Of a stretch of 64,000 nucleotides of DNA, positions 42,232-51,270 are shown one piece after another. Numbering within the stretch: position 1 is the first letter of the stretch; each line of letters starts with the position of its first letter. The DNA lies in NCBI RefSeq assembly GCF_007489285.1, contig NZ_VLIY01000022.1, positions 1 to 64,000 of the forward strand. The letters are read 5' to 3'. Source of the DNA: Skermania sp. ID1734 (GTDB taxonomy: Bacteria; Actinomycetota; Actinomycetes; Mycobacteriales; Mycobacteriaceae). Both the position numbers and the translations under genes were made by a program. The notes beneath the pieces are model-generated. The model did no database searches. It saw only the letters and a program-made list of their open reading frames with translations, and was not told where the DNA came from.

Positions 42232-43371
42232 TTATGCCGATTTCACTATTGAGCGAGCGATGACCACCCGCATGATTTCGTTTGTGCCTTCCAAGATTTG
42301 GTGTACCCGCAAATCCCGGACGATCTTTTCCACGCCGTACTCCGACAGATAGCCGTAGCCGCCGTGCATCTGTAGCGCCTTGTTGGCCACCTCGAATCCG
42401 GTGTCGGTGGCAAACCGCTTGGCCATGGCGCACAACTGGACCTTGTCTGCGGCGCCACCATCCAGCGCCGACGCTGCGCGCCACAAGAGTGTGCGCGCGG
42501 CCTCGAGGTCGGTTCGCATATCGGCGAGCTGGAACTGCAGCGCCTGCGAATCGAGCAGCCGGTTGCCGAACGCCTTGCGCTCGGCGAGATAGGCCACAGC
42601 CTTGTCGAAGGCTGCCTCGGCGCCGCCGATCGAGCATGCCGCGATGTTGAGCCGGCCGCCGTTGAGCCCGGCCATGGCAATCCGGAACCCGTCACCCTCG
42701 GCGCCGACCCTGTTGGCGGCCGGCACCCGGACTCCGTCCATGATCACCTGTCGCGTGGGCTGGGCATTCCAGCCCATCTTCTTCTCGTTGGCGCCGAAGC
42801 TCAGGCCCGCGGAGTCCTTTGGCACGACGAACGTCGAGATCCCCGAAGGTCCCGGATCGCCGGTGCGGGCCATCACGACGTAGACATCGGAAACCCCCGC
42901 GCCGGAAATGAATTGCTTGACCCCGGTCAGCACGTAGTCATCACCATTGCGAACAGCCTTGGTGCTCAATGCCGCCGCGTCGGAGCCGACCCCTGGCTCG
43001 GTGAGGCAGTAGCTGGAAAGCAGCTCCATGGACGCCAGCCGCGGCACCCACTCAGTGCGCAGCGCGTCGGACCCGAAGGCGTCGATCATCCAGGTGGCCA
43101 TGTTGTGGATCGAGATGTACGCGGCCACGGCCGGGCACCCCGTCGACAGCTGCTCGAAAATGCGCACGGCATCCAGGCGCGTGAGGCCCGAGCCGCCCAC
43201 ATCCTCGGAGATGTAGATGCCGCCCATGCCCAGGCCCGCGGCCTTACGCAGCACATCGACCGGAAAGTGCTTGTTCGCGTCCCATTCGAGCGCATGCGGC
43301 GCCAGATACTCGTCGGCAAAGTCGCGCGCCGTTTCGACGATCGCCTTCTCGTCATCGGTCAGGGCGAACAC
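42232..43371 (-). CDS. Acyl-CoA dehydrogenase (probably isobutyryl-CoA)
   Basis: FAD enzyme of 379 residues. It has the signature YCLTEPGVGSDAAALSTKA and the C-terminal MHGGYGYLSEYGVEKIVRDL followed by HQILEGTNEIMR. Its place ahead of mmsA, the hydrolase and mmsB points to isobutyryl-CoA, the valine branch. The start is GTG. First gene of the operon; the 150-base gap upstream (43372-43521) should hold the promoter, which I cannot define. Confidence 0.93.
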   Translation of the reverse strand: MFALTDDEKAIVETARDFADEYLAPHALEWDANKHFPVDVLRKAAGLGMGGIYISEDVGGSGLTRLDAVRIFEQLSTGCPAVAAYISIHNMATWMIDAFGSDALRTEWVPRLASMELLSSYCLTEPGVGSDAAALSTKAVRNGDDYVLTGVKQFISGAGVSDVYVVMARTGDPGPSGISTFVVPKDSAGLSFGANEKKMGWNAQPTRQVIMDGVRVPAANRVGAEGDGFRIAMAGLNGGRLNIAACSIGGAEAAFDKAVAYLAERKAFGNRLLDSQALQFQLADMRTDLEAARTLLWRAASALDGGAADKVQLCAMAKRFATDTGFEVANKALQMHGGYGYLSEYGVEKIVRDLRVHQILEGTNEIMRVVIARSIVKSA

Positions 43372-43521
43372 TGCTACCCGCCTTCCCTTCGAAGCTCGGC
43401 GATAAATACATGGACATCCTACAATTGGTGGTCCACGCGTGTCTAGTGCAGACTTCGCTCCCGATGTATGCAGTTCGCTCCCCGTGCCCCGAACGCGAAC
43501 TATCCGGACGAGGAGCGAAAC

Positions 43522-44280
43522 CTAGCGGCCCTGGGTCAGCCGGCCGTAGATCTCGGACAGCTCGCGGAACGCGTCCGAAGGGTCCGCAGTGAGGTCGCGC
43601 AACGCCCGCCGCAGCGGCTGCGGATCGAGGTCGTCCATCGCCGGGCGGACCGGCACGCTCGGCAAGGACGGCAGCACAATGCCCGCGCCGTAGGGGTCGT
43701 CGCTTTCCTCGCCGTCGTCGGCCTCCACGCCGTTGATCAGCGTGTCCAGGTCGACGCCGCGCAGGGTGAGAATGTCGAGCGGACGTTCGTCGAGTTGCTC
43801 CGCGGTCAGGTACACCACGGCCGCAACGTGCTTGCACGGCCAGCCGATGTCCGGGCAGCTGCACGCGAAATCCAGGTCGCTGGCACTGGTCGGCAGCAGC
43901 AACGGGCCGAGGCTGGTCGGCAGCGAACCAGAAACGATCTCGGCGAGCATGCCCGGGGTGGCCCGCACGGTCGAGATCAAATCGTCTACCGCATCCTGCG
44001 TCAGTGGCCGCACAATGAACTCTGAACTGAACGGATCCGGTTGGCTTCCTTGTACTTCCGCGCTGACGACGCCGGCGCCCACGGTCATCGACACCACTTG
44101 CCCGGACCGCGCATAGCTGCGACCGCGAGTGAGACGGCCCGAGTCGGCCAATGCCTCAACGGATTCCACGAGCGATCGGGCCCACCAGCTCTGGCCGAAC
44201 GAACCGCGGCGGCTGCGCGCCGCCACTCCGCCGCGCACCGGGCGGCGGGTGCCGTACTGGCTGTAGTCGATAAAAGGCAC
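43522..44280 (-). CDS. SWIM zinc-finger protein
   Basis: A 252-residue protein with a SWIM finger CSCPDIGWPCKHVAAV (CxCxnCxH) in the middle and the usual N-terminal FGQSWWARSLVESVEAL block. SWIM proteins of this type are encoded next to SNF2 helicases in actinobacteria, as here, and probably bind nucleic acid or the helicase. It lies downstream of the helicase gene in the same direction, separated by two tandem hairpins. Confidence 0.9.
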   Translation of the reverse strand: MPFIDYSQYGTRRPVRGGVAARSRRGSFGQSWWARSLVESVEALADSGRLTRGRSYARSGQVVSMTVGAGVVSAEVQGSQPDPFSSEFIVRPLTQDAVDDLISTVRATPGMLAEIVSGSLPTSLGPLLLPTSASDLDFACSCPDIGWPCKHVAAVVYLTAEQLDERPLDILTLRGVDLDTLINGVEADDGEESDDPYGAGIVLPSLPSVPVRPAMDDLDPQPLRRALRDLTADPSDAFRELSEIYGRLTQGR

Positions 44281-44295
44281 TACTCACCTGCTTCC

Positions 44296-44360
44296 ATCGG
44301 GCGAGCCGACACAGTCACTCGCCCGTGCCCAATCGGGCGAGCCGACACAGTCACTCGCCC
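44296..44360. repeat. Two tandem copies of a 29-bp hairpin
   Basis: Two identical 29-bp units (44296-44324 and 44332-44360, 36-bp spacing). Each has GGGCGAG and CTCGCCC arms around a 12-base centre CCGACACAGTCA. The helicase stop codon (44351-44353, minus strand) lies in the second unit. They could form terminators or a processing site between the helicase and SWIM genes. Confidence 0.8.
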
Positions 44361-47128
44361 ACCGCCTCATCGCCAAGGCGCAACAGATCACGCAACTCCT
44401 CGGTGCTCAGTTCGGTGATCCAGTTCTCCCCCGTACCCACTGCCAACTCGGCCAACTGCTTCTTACTGGTGATCATGGCGTCGATGCGCTCCTCCAGCGT
44501 GCCGACGCAGACCAGCTTGCGCACCTGCACATCGCGGCGCTGCCCAATCCGGAACGCGCGATCGGTGGCCTGGTTCTCCACCGCCGGATTCCACCACCTA
44601 TCCAGATGCACAACATGATTGGCGGCGGTGAGGTTGAGCCCAGTGCCACCAGCCTTGAGCGAGAGCAACATCAGCGGGGCGGAGTCGTTCTCCTGGAAAC
44701 CCTCCACCATCTTGTCGCGGCGCACCTTGGGCACGCCACCGTGCAAGAACGGTATCGCCACCCCGAACCGGTCGGCTAGATACGGGGCGATCAGCTCGCC
44801 GAACTCGCGGAACTGAGTGAACAACAACGCCTTTTCCCCATCGCTGAGGATCGACTCGACGATGTCCTCGACCAATCCCAGCTTGCCGGAGCGATGTTGA
44901 CCCCGACGCATGACCGCCGAGCCATCACTGAGGAAGTGCGCCGGGTGGTTGCACACCTGCTTGAGCCGAGTCAGAGCGCCGAGCACCGCCCCCTTGCGGC
45001 TCATACCTTCTGCGCCGTCGATCCTCGCGAGCATGTCGTCGACCACCGCCTGGTAGAGCGACGCCTGTTCGGCGGTGAGGTTGGCGCGCACGGTGATCTC
45101 GAACTTCTCCGGCAGATCGCTGATCACCGCCGGATCGGTCTTGACCCGCCGCAACACGAACGGCGCTGTCGCCGTGCGCAACCGAGCCGCAGCCGCGTCG
45201 TCATGGTCGCGCTCGATCGGCACGGCAAACCGCGCCCGGAACTGCTGCGCGGATCCGAGCATCTTCGGGTTGACGAAGTCGAGAATCGAGCGCAACTCCT
45301 CGAGCCGGTTCTCCACGGGCGTGCCCGTCAACGCGATGCGGTGCCGCGCCGGCACGGCGCGAGCCGCCCGCGCCTGCGCCGTCGACGCGTTCTTGATGTG
45401 CTGAGCCTCGTCGAGAACCACGCGCTCCCAAGAGATCTCTTGCAGCTGGCCGACGTCGCGGGCCAACAACGCGTAGGTGGTCAGCACCAGATCCGCTGCG
45501 GCCACCGCGTCCACCAACGCCTGACCCGAGAGCCGTTGCGCACCATGGTGAACCAGCACCCGCAAGGACGGCACGAATCGCTGCGTTTCCCGCTGCCAGT
45601 TGCCGACCACCGACATTGGACAGACCAGCAACGTGGGATGGTCGGCCTTCTCGTGGGCGAGCAAGGTCAGTAGCTGCAGCGTCTTACCCAACCCCATGTC
45701 GTCGGCCAAGATGGCACCGAGACCGACGCGGCTCATGAACGCCAGCCAGTCCAAACCGCGCTGCTGATAGGGCCGCAGCTGAGCCTGCACAGTATCCGGG
45801 ACAGCAATCTGGTCCGGCGCTCGATTCGCATCGAGCAGCGTCGCGGCCCAGCCCGTTGCGGTGATCTCGGTGACCTCGACCGGCGGATGATGGGTTCCGA
45901 CGAACTGACCGAATAGATCGGCAATCGGCGAGCTGTCCGGCTGCCCTGAAACATATTTCAGCGCCTTGGCCAGAGTTGCGCGATCCGCCTGCACCCACTG
46001 CCCGCGCAGCCGAACCAGATCGGATTTCGCGTGCGCCAGTCGAGTCATCTCGGCCGGCGTGAGCACCATGTCGCCGAGCGCGAGTTGCCAGTTGTAGGAA
46101 ACCAGTTCGTTCATTCCGACGGTGCTGCCATCGGTCGCCACCACGGCCGGCGAGGCAACCTTGAGGCGCAGCGTCGGGGCGGCCACGCTCCAGGCCCGCG
46201 GCAACAACACCCCGATGCCTTTCGCTTGCAACGCAAGTGCGCCATGGGTGACCAGATCTTGCACCACCGCGACTGGCAGGAGTAGATCGAGGCTGTCCTT
46301 GTCGGACGGGACGTCCCGCAGCCGCGGGTAGGCCGCCATGGCATCGCCGAGCTTGCGGATCGCCGTGCGCATCCGCGCTGGGTCCGAGCCCAGGATCGGA
46401 ACCGGTTGCGGTGCCTCGCCTTCCGGTCGCAGGCAGACCTGCAGTCGCCACCATTCGGCGTCCTCGCCGTCTGGATCGTCGGGCTCGAGCAGGCGCAGCA
46501 CCAGCTCGGGCTCATCGACGGTCAGGCTCTCCCGCCATTGGATAAGTGATGTTGCGGCGGCATGCGAAGCGTCGGAGACCGGGTCCTCGGTCAGCAGCGC
46601 CTGCCACAGTGGTGTTCGCGCGTCCGTGTCCGGCAGTTCCGCCCTGGTGATCGGGTCCGTGAGTTCGGTGACGAAGTCCGCGAGCACCTTCGCCGCGGGC
46701 CCGTATCGACGTTGCACCGGTGGCATGGCGTGGGCGAGTTCGGCCTGCCACGCGCGTTGCCGCTCGCCGCCGACGAGTTCCCAGCGCAGCCACCACTGTC
46801 CCTCCGCTCGGTACAGCTGCGGCACGACCCGGCCGCCGGTTATCCAACGTTGGATGCCGCGGCTGACGTGCCGCCAGTAGCGCAACTCCGGCGCGATCGT
46901 TTCGTCGTCGGGCAGGCCGAGCAGGATCTGCGCTGCGGTGTCGGGCGCAAAAGCGGCAGCGGCGACGGCACGCTGGGCCGTTGGTTGCTGCGGGTCGGGC
47001 AGTTCCAGTTTTGTGCGGGCACGTGCCGCGCGCAGCCGATCACCAGCCGGACCGGTGGGCAATGGGTCATTGGCGCTGTCGCGCCACACCAGCAGTCCGG
47101 CATCCGGAGACCAGAGGCCGTGGAGCAC
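44351..47128 (-). CDS. SNF2-family DNA/RNA helicase-like ATPase (HelZ-like)
   Basis: Large SWI2/SNF2 ATPase of about 925 residues. Order: an N-terminal SNF2-associated bacterial domain, then Walker A DDMGLGKTLQLLTLL, the DEAQHIKN box and the C-terminal helicase domain (ALLFTQFREFGELI, SLKAGGTGLNLTAANHVVHL, DRAFRIGQRRDVQV). The frame is open to 47284. I place the start at GTG 47128 (LHGLWSPDAGLLVW), by likeness to HelZ proteins. Paired with the SWIM gene downstream. Probably chromatin/transcription or repair related. Confidence 0.92.
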   Translation of the reverse strand: MLHGLWSPDAGLLVWRDSANDPLPTGPAGDRLRAARARTKLELPDPQQPTAQRAVAAAAFAPDTAAQILLGLPDDETIAPELRYWRHVSRGIQRWITGGRVVPQLYRAEGQWWLRWELVGGERQRAWQAELAHAMPPVQRRYGPAAKVLADFVTELTDPITRAELPDTDARTPLWQALLTEDPVSDASHAAATSLIQWRESLTVDEPELVLRLLEPDDPDGEDAEWWRLQVCLRPEGEAPQPVPILGSDPARMRTAIRKLGDAMAAYPRLRDVPSDKDSLDLLLPVAVVQDLVTHGALALQAKGIGVLLPRAWSVAAPTLRLKVASPAVVATDGSTVGMNELVSYNWQLALGDMVLTPAEMTRLAHAKSDLVRLRGQWVQADRATLAKALKYVSGQPDSSPIADLFGQFVGTHHPPVEVTEITATGWAATLLDANRAPDQIAVPDTVQAQLRPYQQRGLDWLAFMSRVGLGAILADDMGLGKTLQLLTLLAHEKADHPTLLVCPMSVVGNWQRETQRFVPSLRVLVHHGAQRLSGQALVDAVAAADLVLTTYALLARDVGQLQEISWERVVLDEAQHIKNASTAQARAARAVPARHRIALTGTPVENRLEELRSILDFVNPKMLGSAQQFRARFAVPIERDHDDAAAARLRTATAPFVLRRVKTDPAVISDLPEKFEITVRANLTAEQASLYQAVVDDMLARIDGAEGMSRKGAVLGALTRLKQVCNHPAHFLSDGSAVMRRGQHRSGKLGLVEDIVESILSDGEKALLFTQFREFGELIAPYLADRFGVAIPFLHGGVPKVRRDKMVEGFQENDSAPLMLLSLKAGGTGLNLTAANHVVHLDRWWNPAVENQATDRAFRIGQRRDVQVRKLVCVGTLEERIDAMITSKKQLAELAVGTGENWITELSTEELRDLLRLGDEAVGE

Positions 47129-47309
47129 CCGACCATCCAACCACCTGACTCCGGCTGGGCGCTTTCGCGGTCGGCTTACGCGTTTCGCGTTCCGGGCACC
47201 GGGAGCGGTGTGTGCACACAAGCCGCGAAGCTGGCCGCAGGTTCTAGATTTTCGGCTACCTACCTGCGCATACTTAGAATGCACGCGTCCGTGAGGGGTG
47301 GATGGTCGA

Positions 47310-47624
47310 ATGACGATCCTGCTGCAGGTTCTCGAGCAGAGCTATACCCCCAACACGCCGTGGGAGCGTCGCAAGTTCACGTTCGTCAACACCGACAAGA
47401 TCGTGGGAATGCGCCTCGACGGCCAGTCCGGCATCTGGCTCGACCTCTCCCGCCCTGGCGAATCGCAGCGCCTCGCACACACCTCGAAACCGCAAGAAGC
47501 TATCTACTTTCTGCTCGCCACCTTCAGCAAGATCGCGGAGTGTGAGCACACCGGCGGGTCGTGGGTGATCGGCCACGACGGGCGCACCGCCTCCTCTCTC
47601 GTGGCCACCAGATTTCCGCGGTAG
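47310..47624 (+). CDS. Small protein of unknown function
   Basis: A 104-residue soluble protein from the ATG at 47310, preceded by GAGGGGTGG; a GTG four codons earlier is possible. It contains FTFVNTDKIVGMRLDGQSGI and a C-terminal GGSWVIGHDGRTASS. I do not recognise a family. It faces away from the helicase across 181 bases and ends directly against the stop of the next gene (47624/47625). Confidence 0.65.
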   Translation: MTILLQVLEQSYTPNTPWERRKFTFVNTDKIVGMRLDGQSGIWLDLSRPGESQRLAHTSKPQEAIYFLLATFSKIAECEHTGGSWVIGHDGRTASSLVATRFPR

Positions 47625-48458
47625 TTACCCGGCACCCGCGCGCGCATACTCCGACGCCGCCCTGACCTGCTCGGCGCTCGGCCGCACCCCGGTGTACAGC
47701 TCGAACTGCTCGGCGGCCTGACCGGCGATCACCTGACCACCGTCGATCACGGTCAACCCGAGTGTGCGCGCCGACCGGACAAACGGCGTGTCGATGGGGC
47801 GGGCCACCACATCGAAGGCCACCGACGCCGCCTCGAGCGCTGATTCGGGAAACGGGAGCGCCGACGCGGAGTCACCACCGGCCATGCCGATCGGTGTTGC
47901 GTTCACCAGCACCGACGGCCGCAGCTCACCGAGTTCGGCCTGCCATCGGAAGCCGTACCTGTCGGCCAACGCCTGGCCGGCCTCGCCGTTGCGCGCCACG
48001 ATCGTGACGTCGGCAAATCCCGCGTCACGGAGCGCGGCGACCACGGCCTTGGCCATGCCGCCGCTGCCGGCGACCGCCGCCTCCGACACGGGCGTGTCAC
48101 CCAACAAGTCGTACACCGCTTGATAGTCGGTGTTGTAGGCCCGCAGTATGCCCGAGTCGTTGACGATCGTGTTGACCGAGTCGATGGCCGCCGCCGACGG
48201 GCGCATCTCGTCCACCAGTTCGATCACGGCTTCCTTGAACGGCATGGAAATCGCACAGCCACGAATGCCGAGCCCGCGCAACCCGGCAATCGCCGCCCGC
48301 AAATCGGTTGTGCTGAAAGCCTTATAGACGAAGTTCAGGCCCAGCTCGTTGTACAGATAGTTGTGAAACCGCGTGCCGTGATTGCTCGGCCGCGCCGCCA
48401 ACGAAATGCACAGCGTGGTGTCCTTGTCGATCGCCCGCGCATGATTCATGGGTTGCAC
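47625..48458 (-). CDS. Shikimate 5-dehydrogenase-like protein
   Basis: A 277-residue protein with the shikimate dehydrogenase layout. The catalytic lysine is in AISMPFKEAV and the substrate segment is NTIVNDSGILRAYNTDY. The NADP-binding GSGGMAKAVVAALRDAG and VNATPIGM follow. It is a monocistronic paralogue outside any aro cluster, so its true substrate may differ from shikimate. An ATG at 48449 could also start it. Confidence 0.88.
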   Translation of the reverse strand: MQPMNHARAIDKDTTLCISLAARPSNHGTRFHNYLYNELGLNFVYKAFSTTDLRAAIAGLRGLGIRGCAISMPFKEAVIELVDEMRPSAAAIDSVNTIVNDSGILRAYNTDYQAVYDLLGDTPVSEAAVAGSGGMAKAVVAALRDAGFADVTIVARNGEAGQALADRYGFRWQAELGELRPSVLVNATPIGMAGGDSASALPFPESALEAASVAFDVVARPIDTPFVRSARTLGLTVIDGGQVIAGQAAEQFELYTGVRPSAEQVRAASEYARAGAG

Positions 48459-48459
48459 G

Positions 48460-49158
48460 CTAACCGCAGCCCCTCGCCACCCGCTGCAATGCCGTCTGAT
48501 CGGCTACCGTCACCGGCAGCCCGTAGCGCAGCGCGACCGTCAGATACTTTCCGGCGTAGAAGCAGTGGTACTCGGACGCTGGTGGCAACCACTTGGCCGG
48601 TGTGGCATCCCCCTTGGCCTGGTTCGCGGGTCCGCTGACGGCGAGCAGGTTGCCGTCCACATCGTTGGCGAAACGGACGCGGGTAGTGATGTCCCACGCC
48701 GACGCGCCCATGTCCCAGGCTGCCGCCAGCGGATACACGTGGTCGATCTGCACAGCACCGGCGTCGCGCTTGCGGAACTCGATCTGCTTGCCGGAGTACG
48801 GGTCCGCGAGAACACCCGCGACCACGACGCAGTTATGGGTGCCCGGCCGAAAGCTGACCTCGGAAAGCTGCAGCGCCAGCACGTTATTGCGGGTATCGCA
48901 CCCGTCATGGCCGTAGGGTCCCTCGTAATCGTCGCTCCAGGCGGGACCGAAAACGCAGCCCTGGCCGGACCCGCAGCCACGCATGTAGTTGGGTGCGCGC
49001 TCGCGCTTCGCGACCACGGATACCCGCGACAACAACCCCTCGATCTGCGCGCGTGACGGACTGCCGGGCGCTGGCTTGTGCCGACTGGCGAGCATGCAAC
49101 CGCCAACCAGCAGGATGACCACGCATACCGTCGCCAGCAGCATTTGCCGTTTACTCAC
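48460..49158 (-). CDS. Exported HNH endonuclease-family lipoprotein (DUF1524-like)
   Basis: A 232-residue protein from the GTG at 49158, with GAGGGGGG upstream. An N-terminal hydrophobic segment ends in LLVGGC, a lipobox-like site, so the protein is probably anchored outside the membrane. The core has the His-Asp-His-type nuclease block IDHVYPLAAAWDMGASAW, with NLLAVSGPANQAKGD after it. Four cysteines (GCGSGQGC, GCDTRNN) are consistent with an extracytoplasmic fold. Likely a surface nuclease; target unknown. Confidence 0.82.
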   Translation of the reverse strand: MSKRQMLLATVCVVILLVGGCMLASRHKPAPGSPSRAQIEGLLSRVSVVAKRERAPNYMRGCGSGQGCVFGPAWSDDYEGPYGHDGCDTRNNVLALQLSEVSFRPGTHNCVVVAGVLADPYSGKQIEFRKRDAGAVQIDHVYPLAAAWDMGASAWDITTRVRFANDVDGNLLAVSGPANQAKGDATPAKWLPPASEYHCFYAGKYLTVALRYGLPVTVADQTALQRVARGCG

Positions 49159-49213
49159 CGATCCCCCCTCAGCACCGATGTCGACAGTCTGCCTGGGGGG
49201 ACCGACAGAATTC

Positions 49214-49726
49214 TCAGCGGCCGAGTTCCGCCTCGAGCAGTCGCTGCATCGCCGTACTGAACGCAACGAAGGTGACCACCCGGACCGCGGTCTTCGATTC
49301 CCGTACCGAACGAACAGCCTGACGAACGGCATCATCGGCCGGCCACCCGTAGATACCCGACGAGATCAGCGGAAACGTGACGTTCTCGGCGCCGAGCGAA
49401 TCGGCGACGGCCAGGCTGCTGGTGTAGGCCGAACGCAGCAACGATGCCCTGTTCTCGTGGCGGGAGTACACGGGGCCGACGGTGTGGATGACCCAGCGCG
49501 CCGGCAAGTTGCCCGCGGTGGTGGCCACCGCCTCACCGGTGGGCAGCCCGTCGGGGAACTCAGTTTCGCGAAGCCGCTTGCAGTCCGCGAGGATCGCCGG
49601 GCCGCCGACCCGGTGGATGGCGCCGTCCACTCCCCCGCCGCCGAGCAGGCTGCTGTTGGCCGCGTTGACGATTGCGTCCGCCGGCACCGTCGTGATGTCG
49701 CCTTGAATCACGCGAATCTCGGTCAT
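49214..49726 (-). CDS. Macro-domain protein (O-acetyl-ADP-ribose deacetylase type)
   Basis: A 170-residue single macro domain that binds ADP-ribose and removes acyl or ADP-ribosyl groups. GDITTVPADAIVNAANSSL and GGGGVDGAIHRVGG (33-46) match the MacroD/YmdB class, as do WVIHTVGPVYSR and FPLISSGIYGWP. It lies 55 bases after the lipoprotein gene and diverges from the thioesterase. Confidence 0.93.
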   Translation of the reverse strand: MTEIRVIQGDITTVPADAIVNAANSSLLGGGGVDGAIHRVGGPAILADCKRLRETEFPDGLPTGEAVATTAGNLPARWVIHTVGPVYSRHENRASLLRSAYTSSLAVADSLGAENVTFPLISSGIYGWPADDAVRQAVRSVRESKTAVRVVTFVAFSTAMQRLLEAELGR

Positions 49727-49763
49727 GGTTCCATCTTGGCCCGTAAACGCTAGGGTGTGCGGC

Positions 49764-50180
49764 GTGACTACCGACTATCCGGTGCTATGGCCCGTCGCCA
49801 CCCGCTGGGCGGACAACGATCACTACGGTCACGTCAACAACGTCGCCTACTACTCGTACTTCGACACGGCGGTCAACGCGTGGCTGATCGATGCGACGGG
49901 GGTCGACATTCGCCAACTCCCGGCGATCGGCATCGTTGCCGAAACATCGTGCAGTTACACAAAGGAACTCAGCTTCCCGGACATGTTGCGGGTCGGCATC
50001 GCGATCGACAGACTCGGCAGCCGCAGCATCGTCTACCGCCTCGCCATCTTTCGGGAGGGCACCGAGCTCGAGCTTGCGGCGACGGGCAGGTTCGTCCACG
50101 TCTATGTCGACCGGCAGACTCGACGGCCGGTACCCATTCCAGCCGACATCCGCACCGCGGCAGAGCGGATTTCGGGCTAG
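49764..50180 (+). CDS. Acyl-CoA thioesterase, hotdog fold (4HBT type)
   Basis: A 138-residue protein from the GTG at 49764, with AGGGTG upstream. The catalytic signature RWADNDHYGHVNNVAYYSYF is typical of 4-hydroxybenzoyl-CoA thioesterase/YbgC proteins. The substrate is not predictable. It is followed 48 bases later by the DoxX-like gene. Confidence 0.9.
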   Translation: MTTDYPVLWPVATRWADNDHYGHVNNVAYYSYFDTAVNAWLIDATGVDIRQLPAIGIVAETSCSYTKELSFPDMLRVGIAIDRLGSRSIVYRLAIFREGTELELAATGRFVHVYVDRQTRRPVPIPADIRTAAERISG

Positions 50181-50228
50181 GCCAGCGCGGTTCGGCAAGT
50201 AGCCCTTCGGACATGATAGGAACGGCAG

Positions 50229-50603
50229 ATGGAGGTCGTGGTCGTCGCGCTCTCGGTGCTGCTGTCGGTGGCGACCATTGCTTCGGCGCTGAACAAGCTG
50301 CAGCTCGACGGCGTGTCCTGGACGCTACTGCGCGACCGCGGATACAGCGCCGGATTCACTCGCGGCTTCGGGGTGTTGGAAGTGATCGGCGTGATCGGCC
50401 TGATGGCTGGATTGTTCTGGCGGCCCTTCGGAGTCGGTGCGGCGGTGCTACTGCTGGCGTTGTTCGCCTGGGCGGTCCGGTATCACGTCGACCATGGCGA
50501 CATGCAGTTGCCGGAGCTGCGCCAGCACGCGATGAAGCCCATCGGCTTGTTGGTCCTCGCGTCGGTCACCTTTCTTGCGTTACTTGCCGATTCAGTGTTT
50601 TAG
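50229..50603 (+). CDS. DoxX-like integral membrane protein
   Basis: A 124-residue protein with four membrane segments (VALSVLLSVATIASALNKL; FGVLEVIGVIGLMAGLFW; FGVGAAVLLLALFAWAV; IGLLVLASVTFLALLA). This is the DoxX/DUF4870-like small four-helix layout. The function is unknown. Its end overlaps the stop of the convergent Lrp gene by four bases. Confidence 0.82.
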   Translation: MEVVVVALSVLLSVATIASALNKLQLDGVSWTLLRDRGYSAGFTRGFGVLEVIGVIGLMAGLFWRPFGVGAAVLLLALFAWAVRYHVDHGDMQLPELRQHAMKPIGLLVLASVTFLALLADSVF

Positions 50604-51076
50604 CGGCCCTCGGCGGCCAGCCGTCGCAGTAGTGGAGTCATCCTGGCCGGCACCAGCTGCCGCATCACCAACGCCATGTTGGTGCGCTCGACCCCGGGGA
50701 TGCGGAGAATCTTGCCGACGATGCGGTACAGATCGTCGGCGTCCTTGGCCACGACCCGAACTTGCAGGTCGGTCAGGCCTGTCATGCCGTCGACCTCGAC
50801 CACTTCCTCGATATCAGCCAGCGCCGTCACCACCCCGTCGAGTTGGTGCTGGTCGATGACGGTGGCCACGTAGGCGGTGAGCGGCAGGCCCAGCGCGCTC
50901 GGATCGACCCGACGATCGAACGGGCCGAGCGCCTCACCGGCCTCCCAACGGGCCAGCCGGGCCTGCACCGTATTGCGCGACAATCCCAGCCGCGCGGCCA
51001 ATTCGACGCCGGTGGCGCGGGGGTTGCGAACCAGCTCGAGCAGCAGCTTGGCGTCGGTGGCGTCCAAAGTGGTCAT
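50600..51076 (-). CDS. Lrp/AsnC-family transcriptional regulator (BkdR-like by position)
   Basis: A 158-residue regulator with the Lrp helix-turn-helix (DAKLLLELVRNPRATGVELA, ARLGLSRNTVQARLARW) and a C-terminal RAM effector domain. It is divergent from the 2-oxoacid dehydrogenase operon, as BkdR is in Pseudomonas. Control by branched-chain amino acids is therefore likely. A palindrome lies three bases before its ATG. Confidence 0.93.
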   Translation of the reverse strand: MTTLDATDAKLLLELVRNPRATGVELAARLGLSRNTVQARLARWEAGEALGPFDRRVDPSALGLPLTAYVATVIDQHQLDGVVTALADIEEVVEVDGMTGLTDLQVRVVAKDADDLYRIVGKILRIPGVERTNMALVMRQLVPARMTPLLRRLAAEGR

Positions 51077-51079
51077 ATC

Positions 51080-51090
51080 TCACATTGTGA
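51080..51090. promoter_or_regulatory. Palindrome TCACATTGTGA at the Lrp start (possible operator)
   Basis: Five-base arms TCACA/TGTGA around one base, placed three bases upstream of the Lrp-type gene in the 194-base divergent region. It could be an autoregulatory site. No firm promoter for the dehydrogenase operon is visible in 51077-51270. Confidence 0.4.
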
Positions 51091-51270
51091 CACCATTTCG
51101 AGACCTGATTCTGGGCAATCTGCTCAGTCTCTAGCGCATCGCTTGCGCACACCGCGCGATCGTGGATGCTGTGAGGTAGGCCACAGCGTCACACAACGAC
51201 GGCTGGGCCGACCAAGCATCACCGCGTAGTTCCGGGCTCACAAGGCACCGGGTGAAAGTGGGGATCGGCC

